Shown in pieces: positions 1-8,560 of a stretch of DNA of 41,952 nt (position 1 is the first letter of the stretch; each line of letters starts with the position of its first letter). Under the pieces are notes generated by a model, which worked only from the letters and a program-made list of their open reading frames with translations, searched no databases and was not told where the DNA came from. Origin of the DNA: CAZGZD01 sp964401915 (GTDB lineage Bacteria; Patescibacteriota; Microgenomatia; UBA1406; GWC2-37-13); the NCBI GenBank assembly GCA_964401915.1, contig CAYOAI010000009.1, forward strand, positions 1-41,952, written 5' to 3'. A program made the translations under genes and the position numbers.

Positions 1-867
1 CAAAGAAGCGTTGTCTTTAAGCCAAATGAATTTCCAAATGTCATATATGTTGACGCAAATGAAAAAGATTTGTCTAAAAAAGATGGACAAAAAAGAGTAA
101 CTGAAAAAAAATCACAAGACATTGATATTGAAAAAGTTGCAATTACCAATTCTTTTGGCAATCCCTCTCGTGGTCCAGAATTTTGGCCACAAGATTTAAA
201 AGAAGCCTTAAAATATGAAAAAAAAGGTCAATGGTGAATTGGATCAGTGGTCGGGACTATTCAAAAGGACTTTTCCCAAACAGATTATTATGACGACTTT
301 GCTCATACTGCAGCCCTCGCCGAAAGCTCGGGTGTGAAAGTAATAGAGTTCAACTTATCATGTCCCAATGTGGCCAGTGAGGGAATTCTCTGTTATACAC
401 CAGAAGCAGTAGCCGAAATTGCGTCCCGAATCAGAAAAAAAGTATCAAAGCCGCTCATCGCAAAAATGGGCTATTTTACAAACGATCAACAAAAACTGCT
501 TGAAGAAGTAGTCGAAATTCTCTCTCAATATGTCGACGCAATTTCCGCAATTAATACAATTCCAGCAGAAGTAGTAAATGCCCGGGGCGAACAGGCACTA
601 CCTGGTAAAGGAAGGCTGACTAGTGGTCTATGTGGCGCACCAATTAAATGGGCGGGAGTGGAAATGACTCAAAGACTGCATGATCTCAGAGAAAAAAAAG
701 GGTACAAATACCAGATAGTTGGAGTGGGAGGATGCATGAATTATGACAACTACAAAGAATACAGAGATTCAGGTGCGGACTTGGTTCAATCTGCAACTGG
801 TGCAATGTGGAATCCTTATCTTGCGCAAGAAATAAAAGCAAGTCTTAAATCGACAAACTCTTTATAA
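1..867 (+). CDS. pyrD: Dihydroorotate dehydrogenase-like protein (5' partial, in-frame TGA)
   Basis: Frame 1 reads as a dihydroorotate dehydrogenase family flavoprotein, which oxidises dihydroorotate to orotate in pyrimidine synthesis. The start lies before the window. Family signatures are ITNSFGNPS followed by EFWPQD, then GSVVGTI, the substrate-loop motif NLSCPNV, AKMGYF, INTIPAEV, SGLCGAPIKWAG and the FMN-phosphate region GVGGCMNY with SGADLVQSATGAMW. A TGA at 235-237 interrupts the frame between KGQW and IGSVVGT, where relatives usually read something like GQLVI-SVVGT. Both sides are well conserved, so the gene was intact recently or is intact with a local sequence error. If the stop is real, translation could restart only near 247 (GTG), without the N-terminal part of the barrel. 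Its 3' end overlaps the convergent gene at 845 by 23 bases. carAB nearby fits pyrimidine synthesis. Confidence 0.8.
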
Positions 868-1414
868 TCTGATCAACAAGATCTGCCGGATCTGAGTTAA
901 AGATAATCCTCCCTTGGCCTTTCTTCGATATCTTCTTCGATAGTACTTCAAGCTCATCTGCTACCCCACCTGTCTCAGTCAACACACCAATTGACTTTCC
1001 AAAATCAATAAGATTGGTAAATTCATTGAGAGTCCCCCAGCGACCAGATATGACGATCCCGCAGTCGGCGCTTGCCGTGGAAATCACATTACGATATTTT
1101 TTGCAGACTAAGTCATCGCCTGCAAATACAAAATCATGGGGTACATAGATAAGCTTTCTATAAATTGAAAGATCATCGTCTGGTGTAAATTCTTTCTGGC
1201 CATCTATGTCGAACTTTGGAGAAAATCCCCACACCTCAACTCCGCGTTTTGAAGCTGCGTAAGCTACTGCGTATGGAATCCCCGAACAGGCACCTGTGAT
1301 AATAATTACTTTTTCTTTATACTTTTCAAGCGCTCTCCCAAGTTCCTTAGCCTTTAATATAGCATTTTCACTTTCACCTGCTGATGAGCCGTAGATGCCA
1401 ATTTTAACCTTCAT
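845..1414 (-). CDS. LOG/SLOG-family nucleotide-binding protein (TIGR00725-like)
   Basis: This 189-residue protein has a Rossmann-like SLOG fold. It begins with a beta strand and glycine turn (KIGIYGSS), then IITGACSGIPYAVAYAA, and carries the family's PGGxGTxxE-type loop as SGRWGTLNEF near residues 123-132. Proteins of this kind include cytokinin riboside monophosphate phosphoribohydrolases (LOG) and molybdenum-cofactor carrier-like proteins. The Gly-Arg of the usual GGRGGT loop is only partly kept, so the activity is uncertain. It starts 8 bases after the carB stop on the same strand, so it is probably the third gene of a carA-carB operon. Hydrolysis or sensing of a nucleotide would fit that context, but this is inference. 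Confidence 0.7.
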   Translation of the reverse strand: MKVKIGIYGSSAGESENAILKAKELGRALEKYKEKVIIITGACSGIPYAVAYAASKRGVEVWGFSPKFDIDGQKEFTPDDDLSIYRKLIYVPHDFVFAGDDLVCKKYRNVISTASADCGIVISGRWGTLNEFTNLIDFGKSIGVLTETGGVADELEVLSKKISKKGQGRIIFNSDPADLVDQIIKSLSI

Positions 1415-1422
1415 AAATTGTT

Positions 1423-4400
1423 TTATTTTTTACGGGCGACGTATTCTCTCCAAGGCTTAACTTTGAGATCCTCAAGTGTAAGAGTTGACAATGATTTTAT
1501 AAAAAGCGCTGCCTTTTGTCTATTGGTGAGAAGATGAATGTTGTGATCGACTGCTGCACGCCGTATGACATAGTCGTCATTGATGTCTTTTTTATAATAT
1601 GGATCAGTGATATTTATGGCAAGATCCACTATGCCTTTCTGAAAGGCAGTAATTGTATTTGGAGTTTTATTCTCATGTATTTTATAAAGCCTCTTTACAG
1701 CCACACCATTTTGTTTTAAAAATTCCGCTGTCCCCGCCGTAGCGTATAACGGAATCCCCAGATCTCGTAGGCGATAAATAGTGTTTATAAATTTCACCTT
1801 ATTCTCAAGTCCACCAAGCGAGAGAAATATACCCCGACTCGGCAGCTTTTCGTCAACACTCATAATCCCCTTGAGAAATGCTTCTTCAATTGTGTCACCA
1901 AAACATGCAGCCTCGCCGGTTGATGCCATCTCAATTTGAAGCACTGGATCAGCCCCTTCAAGTCGGGCAAAAGAAAACTGTGGAACTTTCACGAGTATTG
2001 AATCAGGATATTCAAGAGATATTTGCTTTGCTTTTCCAAAAAAAGAGTCCACGATACTGTATGCAAAATTAACTCCTGTTGCTTTTGAGATGAAAGGAAA
2101 AGTCCGAGAGGCACGCACATTTATCTCGATCACATATGCCTTGCCTGCTTTTGCTAAAAATTGAATATTAAAAGGACCTGTGATTGAAAGTGCTTTTGCA
2201 ATCTTTGCTGCCATTTTGTTAATTTGTTTTTCTGTCTCCAGATAAATCCTCTGAGATGGATAGGAAATTGTCGCATCACCCGAATGTACACCCGCATGTT
2301 CGATGTGCTCAGATATCGCGCTCACCATAATCCTACCTTTCTGCGCCACACCATCCAGCTCAATTTCTTTTGCCTCGTCCATGAACTTCGATACAGTAAT
2401 TGGATTATCGCGCCCGACAAGCACTGCTTTTTGAATATACTCAACAAACTCATCTTCAGTAAAACAAAGAGCCATTGCTGCTCCTGATAATACATAGGAC
2501 GGCCGAATGATTACTGGATATCCGACGCGGGCAGCAAACTCTTTTGCCTGAACAAGGGACGCAAACTTATTCCACTCGGGTTGCTTGATAGATAACGTAT
2601 CCAGAAGGGTTGAGAATTTATCCCGGTCTTCCGCACGATCAATATTTTCGGCCGTTGTACCAAGTATCACGACCCCATCGTGATCGAGACTTTTTGCAAG
2701 GTTATTGGGTGTCTGTCCGCCAACTGAAAGAATCATCCCAAGACTTTCCTCAAACTCCCATATATCAAGCACCCGCTCATGGGTCAGCTCCTCAAAATAC
2801 AAACGGTCAGATATGTCGTAATCCGTCGATACTGTTTCTGGATTACAGTTTATGATAATTGAGGACTTCTTATGTTTTTTAAGAGCAACTACCGCATTTA
2901 CACATGTCCAGTCAAACTCCACACTCGATCCTATTCGATATGTGCCCGAACCAAGTACCACTACTCCTTTTTTGCCGAGTGGAGATACATCATGATGATT
3001 GCCATTGTAAGTCATATACAAATAATTAGTGACAGCTGGCACCTCACCAGCCAAGGTATCAATCTGAAAAACAGATGGATAGACACCAAGCTTTTTGCGA
3101 GTTGTTCGAATCTCATCTTCAGTTTGACCTGCTATGAATCCGATGCGGCGATCTGAAAATCCATTTTGTTTCAATTCAAGCAGTGTCTGTTTATTGATTT
3201 CCTTATTCTTTTTTAGAGCGCTTTCGAGATTGACGATATTTTGAATTCTATATAAAAACCATGGATCAACACCTGTCGTCCTATAAAGATATTGAATTGA
3301 AAAACCAAGCCGCAGTGCATGAGCGAACGCAAATACACGCTTTCTTGTTGGAACTTTGATATATCGCATAAATGCGCCTTTATCTTTTGGAAAAATATTT
3401 TCTGTCGCGCCTTCTAAATTCCAATCAAGCATACGGATTGCTTTCTGAAGAGCTTCTTCAAATGTGCGACCAATTCCCATCACCTCCCCGACTGATTTCA
3501 TACTACTTCCAATCTGACGATCCACTCCTTTGAATTTCTCAAGGTCCCACCGAGGAATTTTGACCACCACATAGTCGAGTGCTGGCTCATATGCAGACTG
3601 AGTAGTCTTGGTCACTTGATTTTTCACCTCAGTCAAATTTTGACCCAAACCCAACTTTGCCGCAACATAAGCAAGCGGATAACCTGTGGCCTTGGATGCA
3701 AGTGCGGACGAGCGAGAAAGCCTAGCATTCACTTCAATTACATAAAACTCTATCTCTCCTGCTTTTTTAGGTTTTGGATTGAGAGCAAATTGTACATTGC
3801 ACTCACCAACAATTCCAAGCGATCGAACAATATCGATAGATACCCGGCGTAGAAGATGGTATTCGGAATTATTTAGAGTTTGACTCGGAGCTACCACAAT
3901 GGATTCTCCCGTATGAATTCCCAATGGATCCATATTTTCCATATTACAAACAGTCACACAATTATCATCTGCGTCTCGCACTACCTCATACTCTATTTCT
4001 TTAAAATGATGTAGATATTTCTCAATCAGTGCCTGTTTGGAAAAAGAAAAGGTATCATCAAGAAGTTTTTTTAGCTCGTGTTCGTCGGTGGCAACTCCAG
4101 ATTTCTGCCCGCCTAGTGTATATGCCGCACGCACCATCACAGGATACCCAATCTCACGAGCATAAGACTTTGCTTGTTGGATGGTTGTTGCAGCATGGCT
4201 TTGGGGAGTCGGTACTTTGATCTTCTTGAGATGGTTTGCAAATTTTTGGCGATCTTCGGTGAGAATGATTGTGTCAACAGGTGTTCCAAGTACTTTAAGG
4301 TTATTTTTTTCAAGCACTTTACTTTTATGTAATTCAATCCCACAGTTCAATGCTGTCTGTCCACCGAATGAGAGAAGAATTCCATCTGGTTTTTCGCGCT

Positions 4401-4629
4401 CGATCACTTGCGCGACAAAATGAGGAGTCACCGGCAAAAAGTAGACCTGATCAGCCAGAAATTCAGATGTCTGGATCGTGGCAATATTGGGATTTATAAG
4501 AATTGTATAGATACCTTCCTCTTTAAGAGCTTTTATCGCCTGAGATCCTGAATAGTCAAACTCGCCAGCCTGACCGATCTTAAGTGCGCCTGACCCAAGT
4601 ATTAGAACTTTGCGAGGTTTAATTTTCAA
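1423..4629 (-). CDS. carB: Carbamoyl-phosphate synthase, large subunit
   Basis: CarB makes carbamoyl phosphate from bicarbonate, ATP and ammonia supplied by CarA, feeding pyrimidine and arginine synthesis. At 1068 residues it is full length. The two homologous ATP-grasp halves are visible, each opening with a glycine-rich turn (LILGSGALKIGQAGEFDYSGSQA near residue 9 and VVLGSGTYRIGSSVEFDWTCVNA near 555), each followed by an SxGGQT motif and an E(I/V)N(A/V)R(A/L)SR motif. Residues about 933-1048 form the methylglyoxal-synthase-like (MGS) allosteric domain with LYATAGTAEFL. The start is TTG (4627-4629); no upstream ATG is available in frame and no Shine-Dalgarno sequence is visible. It follows carA after 147 bases that hold a hairpin element (4681-4770). 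An 18-bp perfect palindrome (4628-4645) overlaps the start. Confidence 0.97.
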   Translation of the reverse strand: MKIKPRKVLILGSGALKIGQAGEFDYSGSQAIKALKEEGIYTILINPNIATIQTSEFLADQVYFLPVTPHFVAQVIEREKPDGILLSFGGQTALNCGIELHKSKVLEKNNLKVLGTPVDTIILTEDRQKFANHLKKIKVPTPQSHAATTIQQAKSYAREIGYPVMVRAAYTLGGQKSGVATDEHELKKLLDDTFSFSKQALIEKYLHHFKEIEYEVVRDADDNCVTVCNMENMDPLGIHTGESIVVAPSQTLNNSEYHLLRRVSIDIVRSLGIVGECNVQFALNPKPKKAGEIEFYVIEVNARLSRSSALASKATGYPLAYVAAKLGLGQNLTEVKNQVTKTTQSAYEPALDYVVVKIPRWDLEKFKGVDRQIGSSMKSVGEVMGIGRTFEEALQKAIRMLDWNLEGATENIFPKDKGAFMRYIKVPTRKRVFAFAHALRLGFSIQYLYRTTGVDPWFLYRIQNIVNLESALKKNKEINKQTLLELKQNGFSDRRIGFIAGQTEDEIRTTRKKLGVYPSVFQIDTLAGEVPAVTNYLYMTYNGNHHDVSPLGKKGVVVLGSGTYRIGSSVEFDWTCVNAVVALKKHKKSSIIINCNPETVSTDYDISDRLYFEELTHERVLDIWEFEESLGMILSVGGQTPNNLAKSLDHDGVVILGTTAENIDRAEDRDKFSTLLDTLSIKQPEWNKFASLVQAKEFAARVGYPVIIRPSYVLSGAAMALCFTEDEFVEYIQKAVLVGRDNPITVSKFMDEAKEIELDGVAQKGRIMVSAISEHIEHAGVHSGDATISYPSQRIYLETEKQINKMAAKIAKALSITGPFNIQFLAKAGKAYVIEINVRASRTFPFISKATGVNFAYSIVDSFFGKAKQISLEYPDSILVKVPQFSFARLEGADPVLQIEMASTGEAACFGDTIEEAFLKGIMSVDEKLPSRGIFLSLGGLENKVKFINTIYRLRDLGIPLYATAGTAEFLKQNGVAVKRLYKIHENKTPNTITAFQKGIVDLAINITDPYYKKDINDDYVIRRAAVDHNIHLLTNRQKAALFIKSLSTLTLEDLKVKPWREYVARKK

Positions 4630-4680
4630 TTTTAAATTTAAAATTTTTAATAGAATCTATAAGAATTCGCTCAAAAACTC

Positions 4681-4770
4681 TTTTGTTACTTTTGGATTTT
4701 TTGCAACTTGGGATGCCCGGTCGCAAGACTGGGAGGGAACCCACTGGAGTCAAAAAATGTAAAAGTAAAA
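4681..4770 (+). repeat. Intergenic hairpin element, copy A (carA-carB gap)
   Basis: This 90-base imperfect palindrome lies between carA and carB. The outer arms TTACTTTT (4686-4693) and AAAAGTAA (4761-4768) pair, then ATTTTTTG pairs with CAAAAAAT. Inside, ACTTGGGATGCCC and GGGAGGGAACCCACTGGAGTC form the conserved core. The apical stem CCCGGTC / GACTGGG closes on a GCAA tetraloop (GNRA type). Copies B and C share the core and tips but have different arm sequences that still pair. There is no open frame or transposase inside. The function is unknown. Confidence 0.8.
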
Positions 4771-4776
4771 TTATTT

Positions 4777-5805
4777 TCATATTTTTTTCAGGAAATAATC
4801 AAAAATCCACTCAGTGTCAACTGGACCAGGTGTTGACTCCGGATGAAACTGTACTGACATAAAAGGCTTTGATTTGTGAATGATTCCTTCTACTGTTCCG
4901 TCATTCGCATTTATAAACCAAGGTTCAAATCCATCAGGTATACGGGATACTACATAGCCGTGATTCTGAGTTGTCAGATAACACCTTTTTGTACCAACTT
5001 GAATACATGGTTGATTTTGCCCACGATGGCCAAATTTAAGTTTCTTCGTATCTCCTCCAGCGGCTAATGTAAGAATTTGATTTCCCAGGCAAATACCGAG
5101 AATCGGAATTCGCATTGCAAGTAATTTTCTAACGGTTTGGATTGTCTTGTATACCTTTTTAGGATCACCTGGTCCATTTGAGATTACAATTCCATCAAAA
5201 TTTATTTTTTTTTCAAGAAAATCAAAATCCCAGGGAACAGTTGTAACCCGTAGACCCCTTTTGAGTAGATTTGCACCTATCGCTCGCTTTGCTCCACAAT
5301 CAATAAGAATTATGTGCTTTTCCCCTTTTCCGTCTACTCTCAAACGAGAGGTTGAAACTTCGGCAACAAGATTTTTATCGTTCGGCTCTATATATTCAGC
5401 ATCTTCCTCGACTACAATCTTTCCAAGCATTGACCCCTCTTGCCTAATCTTTTGAGTTATAAATCGTGTGTCTTTCACAACAAGCGCTGGAACTTTTTGC
5501 GTCCTAAACCACTTTGCGAGTGTCTGTGTACTTTCAATATGTGATGGAGTATCTATGTAGTTTGAAACAATGACTCCGGCAAGATAAATTCGGTCCGACT
5601 CCCATCGACTAGAGGGAGGCACTCCATAATTTCCAATTAAAGGATAGGTGAGAACCAGTATCTGATCCTTATAGGACGGATCAGTGATAAACTCTGGATA
5701 TCCAACCATTCCAGTTGAGAAGACTACTTCTCCGCTTGTACTTTTTGAATAGCCAAAACTTTTTCCTTCAAATGTCGTTCCATCTTTAAAAATTAATTGG
5801 GCCAT
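4777..5805 (-). CDS. carA: Carbamoyl-phosphate synthase, small (glutaminase) subunit
   Basis: CarA hydrolyses glutamine and channels ammonia to CarB. The product has the N-terminal CPSase small domain (AQLIFKDGTTFEGKSFGY, then FSTGMVGYPEFITDPSY) and a C-terminal class I glutamine amidotransferase domain. The nucleophile is in LGICLGNQ (Cys about 239) and the His-Glu pair in QFHPEST (about 321 and 323). I place the start at the ATG at 5803-5805, giving 342 residues, because family members begin at this point. A TTG 42 bases upstream (5845-5847) would lie only about 4 bases from the predicted transcript start. A consensus -10 on this strand lies at 5858-5863. It is divergent from argG, so both users of carbamoyl phosphate-derived intermediates share one control region. 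Confidence 0.96.
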   Translation of the reverse strand: MAQLIFKDGTTFEGKSFGYSKSTSGEVVFSTGMVGYPEFITDPSYKDQILVLTYPLIGNYGVPPSSRWESDRIYLAGVIVSNYIDTPSHIESTQTLAKWFRTQKVPALVVKDTRFITQKIRQEGSMLGKIVVEEDAEYIEPNDKNLVAEVSTSRLRVDGKGEKHIILIDCGAKRAIGANLLKRGLRVTTVPWDFDFLEKKINFDGIVISNGPGDPKKVYKTIQTVRKLLAMRIPILGICLGNQILTLAAGGDTKKLKFGHRGQNQPCIQVGTKRCYLTTQNHGYVVSRIPDGFEPWFINANDGTVEGIIHKSKPFMSVQFHPESTPGPVDTEWIFDYFLKKI

Positions 5806-5857
5806 TGGTTTTTTTGAAAACAACTCTAATTTAATCGGAGTTGACAAATCAAAGCCT

Positions 5858-5863
5858 ATTATA
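5858..5863 (-). promoter_or_regulatory. carA promoter (-10 box)
   Basis: Reading the minus strand, TATAAT lies about 46 bases before the preferred carA ATG plus the expected start-site offset. No strong -35 is seen at 17 bases; the upstream DNA is a T-rich run. The position supports the ATG at 5805 as the carA start. Confidence 0.6.
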
Positions 5864-5879
5864 TATCATTTTCATGATA
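5864..5879. promoter_or_regulatory. Inverted repeat in the carA/argG divergent promoter
   Basis: TATCAT-TTTC-ATGATA is a perfect 6-bp inverted repeat with a 4-base spacer. It sits directly upstream of the carA -10 and upstream of the likely argG -35 (TTGCAA at 5893-5898). Its size and position fit an operator for a dimeric repressor. It only loosely resembles ArgR boxes, so the regulator is not assigned. Confidence 0.4.
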
Positions 5880-5892
5880 AAAAAACAATATT

Positions 5893-5920
5893 TTGCAAAA
5901 AATGAGGTTTTTTATATATA
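5893..5920 (+). promoter_or_regulatory. argG promoter
   Basis: TTGCAA (5893-5898) is followed by TATATA (5915-5920) at 16 bases, or TATAAA (5917-5922) at 18 bases. The argG ATG follows about 22 bases later without a Shine-Dalgarno sequence. Confidence 0.5.
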
Positions 5921-5944
5921 AATCTAAGAATAATTACAGAAAAA

Positions 5945-7570
5945 ATGTCAATAAATAAGAAAAACGAATACTATAAAATCGCCTCATATGAAGGAAAGAA
6001 GGGCGAAGTTAAAAAGGTGGTGCTTCTATATTCTGGCGGCCTCGACACGTCAGTCATGATAAAGTGGATTAAGGAGGAGTACAAAGCTGAAGTCATTGCC
6101 CTCACCATAGATATTGGTCAACAGACAGATGATCTTGAAGAAATTCGTAAAAAAGCACTCAAGCTTGGGGCAATATCTGCATTTGTCGTTGATGCGAAAG
6201 ATGAATTTGCAGATGAATATATAGCCCGCGGTATCAAAGCCAACGGTGCTTATCAGGGCAGATACTACCTCTCCACCCCCTTGGGACGACCACTTCTTGC
6301 TAAGTGGGCTGTAAAGATAGCTGCTGCAGAAGGAGCCGATTGTATTGCTCATGGATCAACAGGTAAAGGAAATGATCAGATTAGAATCGAAGGCACGGCA
6401 CTTGCACTTAATCCAGATATCAAGATCATAGCTCCAGTGCGCGAATGGGGTATGGGACGCGATGAAGAGTTTGAATATGCGCGCCGCCATAATATTCCAG
6501 TCAAACAAACAAAAGAAAAGCTCTACTCCTATGATGACAATATGTGGGGTGTCACGGGTGAGGGAGGGGAAATTGAAAATCCAGCACTTATTCCACCGAT
6601 TGAGAAAATTCTTCAGGTCTGCCTACCGCCTGAGAAAGCAGCGCCGGTGGCCGAATACATCGTCCTTGAGTTTGTAAAAGGACTTCCCACAGCGATAGCT
6701 GGCAAGCACATGAAGCTATCGGACATTATTCAAAAACTAAATCAAATAGGAGCCAAGCACGCAATAGGAATAGCGCATCATATAGAAGATCGAGTCATCG
6801 GGCTTAAAGTACGTGGAATCTATGAAGCTCCAGCCGCTGAAACAATTATCACAGCACACAGATCGCTTGAAAAACTGGTATCAACTCGATATGAAAATGA
6901 ATTCAAGGTTTTGATTGATGAGAAATGGGCATACTTATGCTATGGAGCACTTTGGCATGAACCACTTATGGACAATCTTAATGCCTACATAGATCGGGTT
7001 AATGAAAAAGTCACAGGCCGTGTAACACTCAAGCTATACAAAGGATCTGTCGAGACTGTTGCTATTGAGACTCCAAACACCATATACGAGGAAAAGTTAG
7101 CGACCTTTATGTCATCTGACGCACTAAATCAAAATATATCTGCTGGATTTATCGAGCTTTATACGCTACAGATGAAGCTCGCGCAACGCCGAGAAAAGAC
7201 AGCTCTTTTATCAATAGGAGAAAGACAAAATAAAACTAAGCTATTACCCGAAATCAAAAAACTTTACAAAATAGGATACAAACTTTATGCCACATACAAA
7301 ACTCATAAATTCCTCAAAAAGAATAAAATTGAAGCCATACTTGTAAATAAGATCTCGCGACCAGAGCTCAAACCAAATCTTGCAGACCTTCTTGACGCTA
7401 ATCGCTTTGACCTTATTGTCAATATCCCAACAGGTGGTGAGAAGAAAGAAAAAGAGACAACAGATGGACAGATCATGCGTGAAAAAGCAGTCAAATCTGG
7501 AGCGTCATTAATAACCAGTGTCTCTGTAGCTCAAAATGTAATTGAAAAAATTGTAGCAACTAAAGTATAA
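5945..7570 (+). CDS. argG: Argininosuccinate synthase with C-terminal MGS-like domain
   Basis: ArgG joins citrulline and aspartate with ATP to make argininosuccinate. The first ~410 residues are a normal ArgG: PP-loop SGGLDTS (residues 30-36), STPLGRPLLAKW, then HGSTGKGNDQIRIE and REWGMGRDEE. Family members usually stop near 400-410. This protein has 541 residues, and 416-541 form a methylglyoxal-synthase-like domain: ALLSIGERQNK, then LYATYKTHKFL, NKI, FDLIVNIPTGG, DGQIMREKAVKSGASLITS. This is the fold that ends CarB, where it binds allosteric effectors such as UMP or ornithine. The divergent neighbour carB carries its own copy with the same layout. The fusion suggests that ArgG itself is allosterically controlled, possibly after domain shuffling from carB. 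No stop or frameshift separates the two parts. argF and argH are not in the window. Confidence 0.95.
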   Translation: MSINKKNEYYKIASYEGKKGEVKKVVLLYSGGLDTSVMIKWIKEEYKAEVIALTIDIGQQTDDLEEIRKKALKLGAISAFVVDAKDEFADEYIARGIKANGAYQGRYYLSTPLGRPLLAKWAVKIAAAEGADCIAHGSTGKGNDQIRIEGTALALNPDIKIIAPVREWGMGRDEEFEYARRHNIPVKQTKEKLYSYDDNMWGVTGEGGEIENPALIPPIEKILQVCLPPEKAAPVAEYIVLEFVKGLPTAIAGKHMKLSDIIQKLNQIGAKHAIGIAHHIEDRVIGLKVRGIYEAPAAETIITAHRSLEKLVSTRYENEFKVLIDEKWAYLCYGALWHEPLMDNLNAYIDRVNEKVTGRVTLKLYKGSVETVAIETPNTIYEEKLATFMSSDALNQNISAGFIELYTLQMKLAQRREKTALLSIGERQNKTKLLPEIKKLYKIGYKLYATYKTHKFLKKNKIEAILVNKISRPELKPNLADLLDANRFDLIVNIPTGGEKKEKETTDGQIMREKAVKSGASLITSVSVAQNVIEKIVATKV

Positions 7571-7579
7571 ATATAGACA

Positions 7580-8560
7580 ATGACTACACCCAATCCCTGG
7601 GATCTGAAATCAACACTTCTTGAAAAGATCAAAAATCATGGAGGATTTGTAAACGCTCACGCTCACTTTGATAAATCTTACACAATCTCCCTTGATAAGC
7701 TTCCATATTCTCATGCCTCAATCAACGAAAAGTGGAAGATAAATAATGAGATTAAAAAAGGATTTACAGAAAAAGATCTTGTCGAGCGCATCTCACGGGC
7801 AATTGAAAATATGATCGGGCAGGGGGTATCAACTGTCATGACATTTGCAGATGTCGACAGCGAGACCGGACTTAAGCACCTGAAAGCCACAATTACAGCT
7901 CGCGATATGTACAAAGATAAGATCACGATACTTGTTGCCAATCAGATAACTCGTGGCATCCCCGATGCAGGCGAGCAGAAGATCCACGAAGAAGCGGCAG
8001 AACTTGTAGATATAATTGGCGGCCTGGCAGACTTTGAGCACCCACATGAGAATAAGCACATTGAGTTTGTATTAAAGCTTGCAAAAAAACACGGCAAGCG
8101 CGCACAAATTCATATCGATCAAGATAATGACCCCGATCAAAAAGTCACAGAAATTCTTGCTCAAAAAACAATTGATATAGGCGTCGAAGGACAGGTAATG
8201 GGCGCTCATGCAGTATCGCTTGCAGCTCAAGATAAAAAATACAGAAGTAGTGTGATTGATCTACTTAAGAATTCTGGAGTATCTATCATAGTATGCCCAG
8301 TGGGTGCAATCAGTATGAGACAACTTGATAAAATAGCACCGAGCCACAACTCAATTGCTCCCGTTGTTGAACTAATTGAGGCCGGCGTAAATGTGGCACT
8401 TGGTACTGACAATATATATGATCTTTACAGTCCTTTTGGAAATGGTGATATGTATAAAGAGTGCGAGTATCTTATGGATATATGTAGGTGGTGGGATCTG
8501 AACTCAGTTGCCAAAATCGCTTCAATAAACGGTCGCCAAGCACTTGGAATATCTTTATAA
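7580..8560 (+). CDS. Amidohydrolase, cytosine deaminase-like
   Basis: This 326-residue protein belongs to the amidohydrolase superfamily with a metal-dependent TIM barrel. It shows the metal motif HAHFDKS (about residues 27-33), HIDQDND in the position of the HCDEIDD motif of CodA, GAHAVSLAA in the position of ASHTTA, and LGTDNIYDLYSPFGNGDM in the position of GHDDVFDPWYPLG. The order and spacing follow CodA, but the protein lacks the flanking beta-sandwich segments of longer relatives. Cytosine or a related cyclic amidine is a plausible substrate; another deaminase or hydrolase is possible. The ATG lies 9 bases after the argG stop, so the two genes are probably co-transcribed. Its stop overlaps the convergent guaB end by 6 bases. 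Confidence 0.75.
   Translation: MTTPNPWDLKSTLLEKIKNHGGFVNAHAHFDKSYTISLDKLPYSHASINEKWKINNEIKKGFTEKDLVERISRAIENMIGQGVSTVMTFADVDSETGLKHLKATITARDMYKDKITILVANQITRGIPDAGEQKIHEEAAELVDIIGGLADFEHPHENKHIEFVLKLAKKHGKRAQIHIDQDNDPDQKVTEILAQKTIDIGVEGQVMGAHAVSLAAQDKKYRSSVIDLLKNSGVSIIVCPVGAISMRQLDKIAPSHNSIAPVVELIEAGVNVALGTDNIYDLYSPFGNGDMYKECEYLMDICRWWDLNSVAKIASINGRQALGISL

Noticed and set aside
235..237. UGA recoded as Trp or Gly (alternative genetic code)
   Set aside because: leuC and the gene at 33060 stop cleanly at TGA and Trp is encoded by TGG throughout. A local error or lesion in pyrD is simpler.
5806..5847. TTG start giving a 356-residue CarA
   Set aside because: It lies almost at the predicted transcript start, and family members begin at the downstream ATG.
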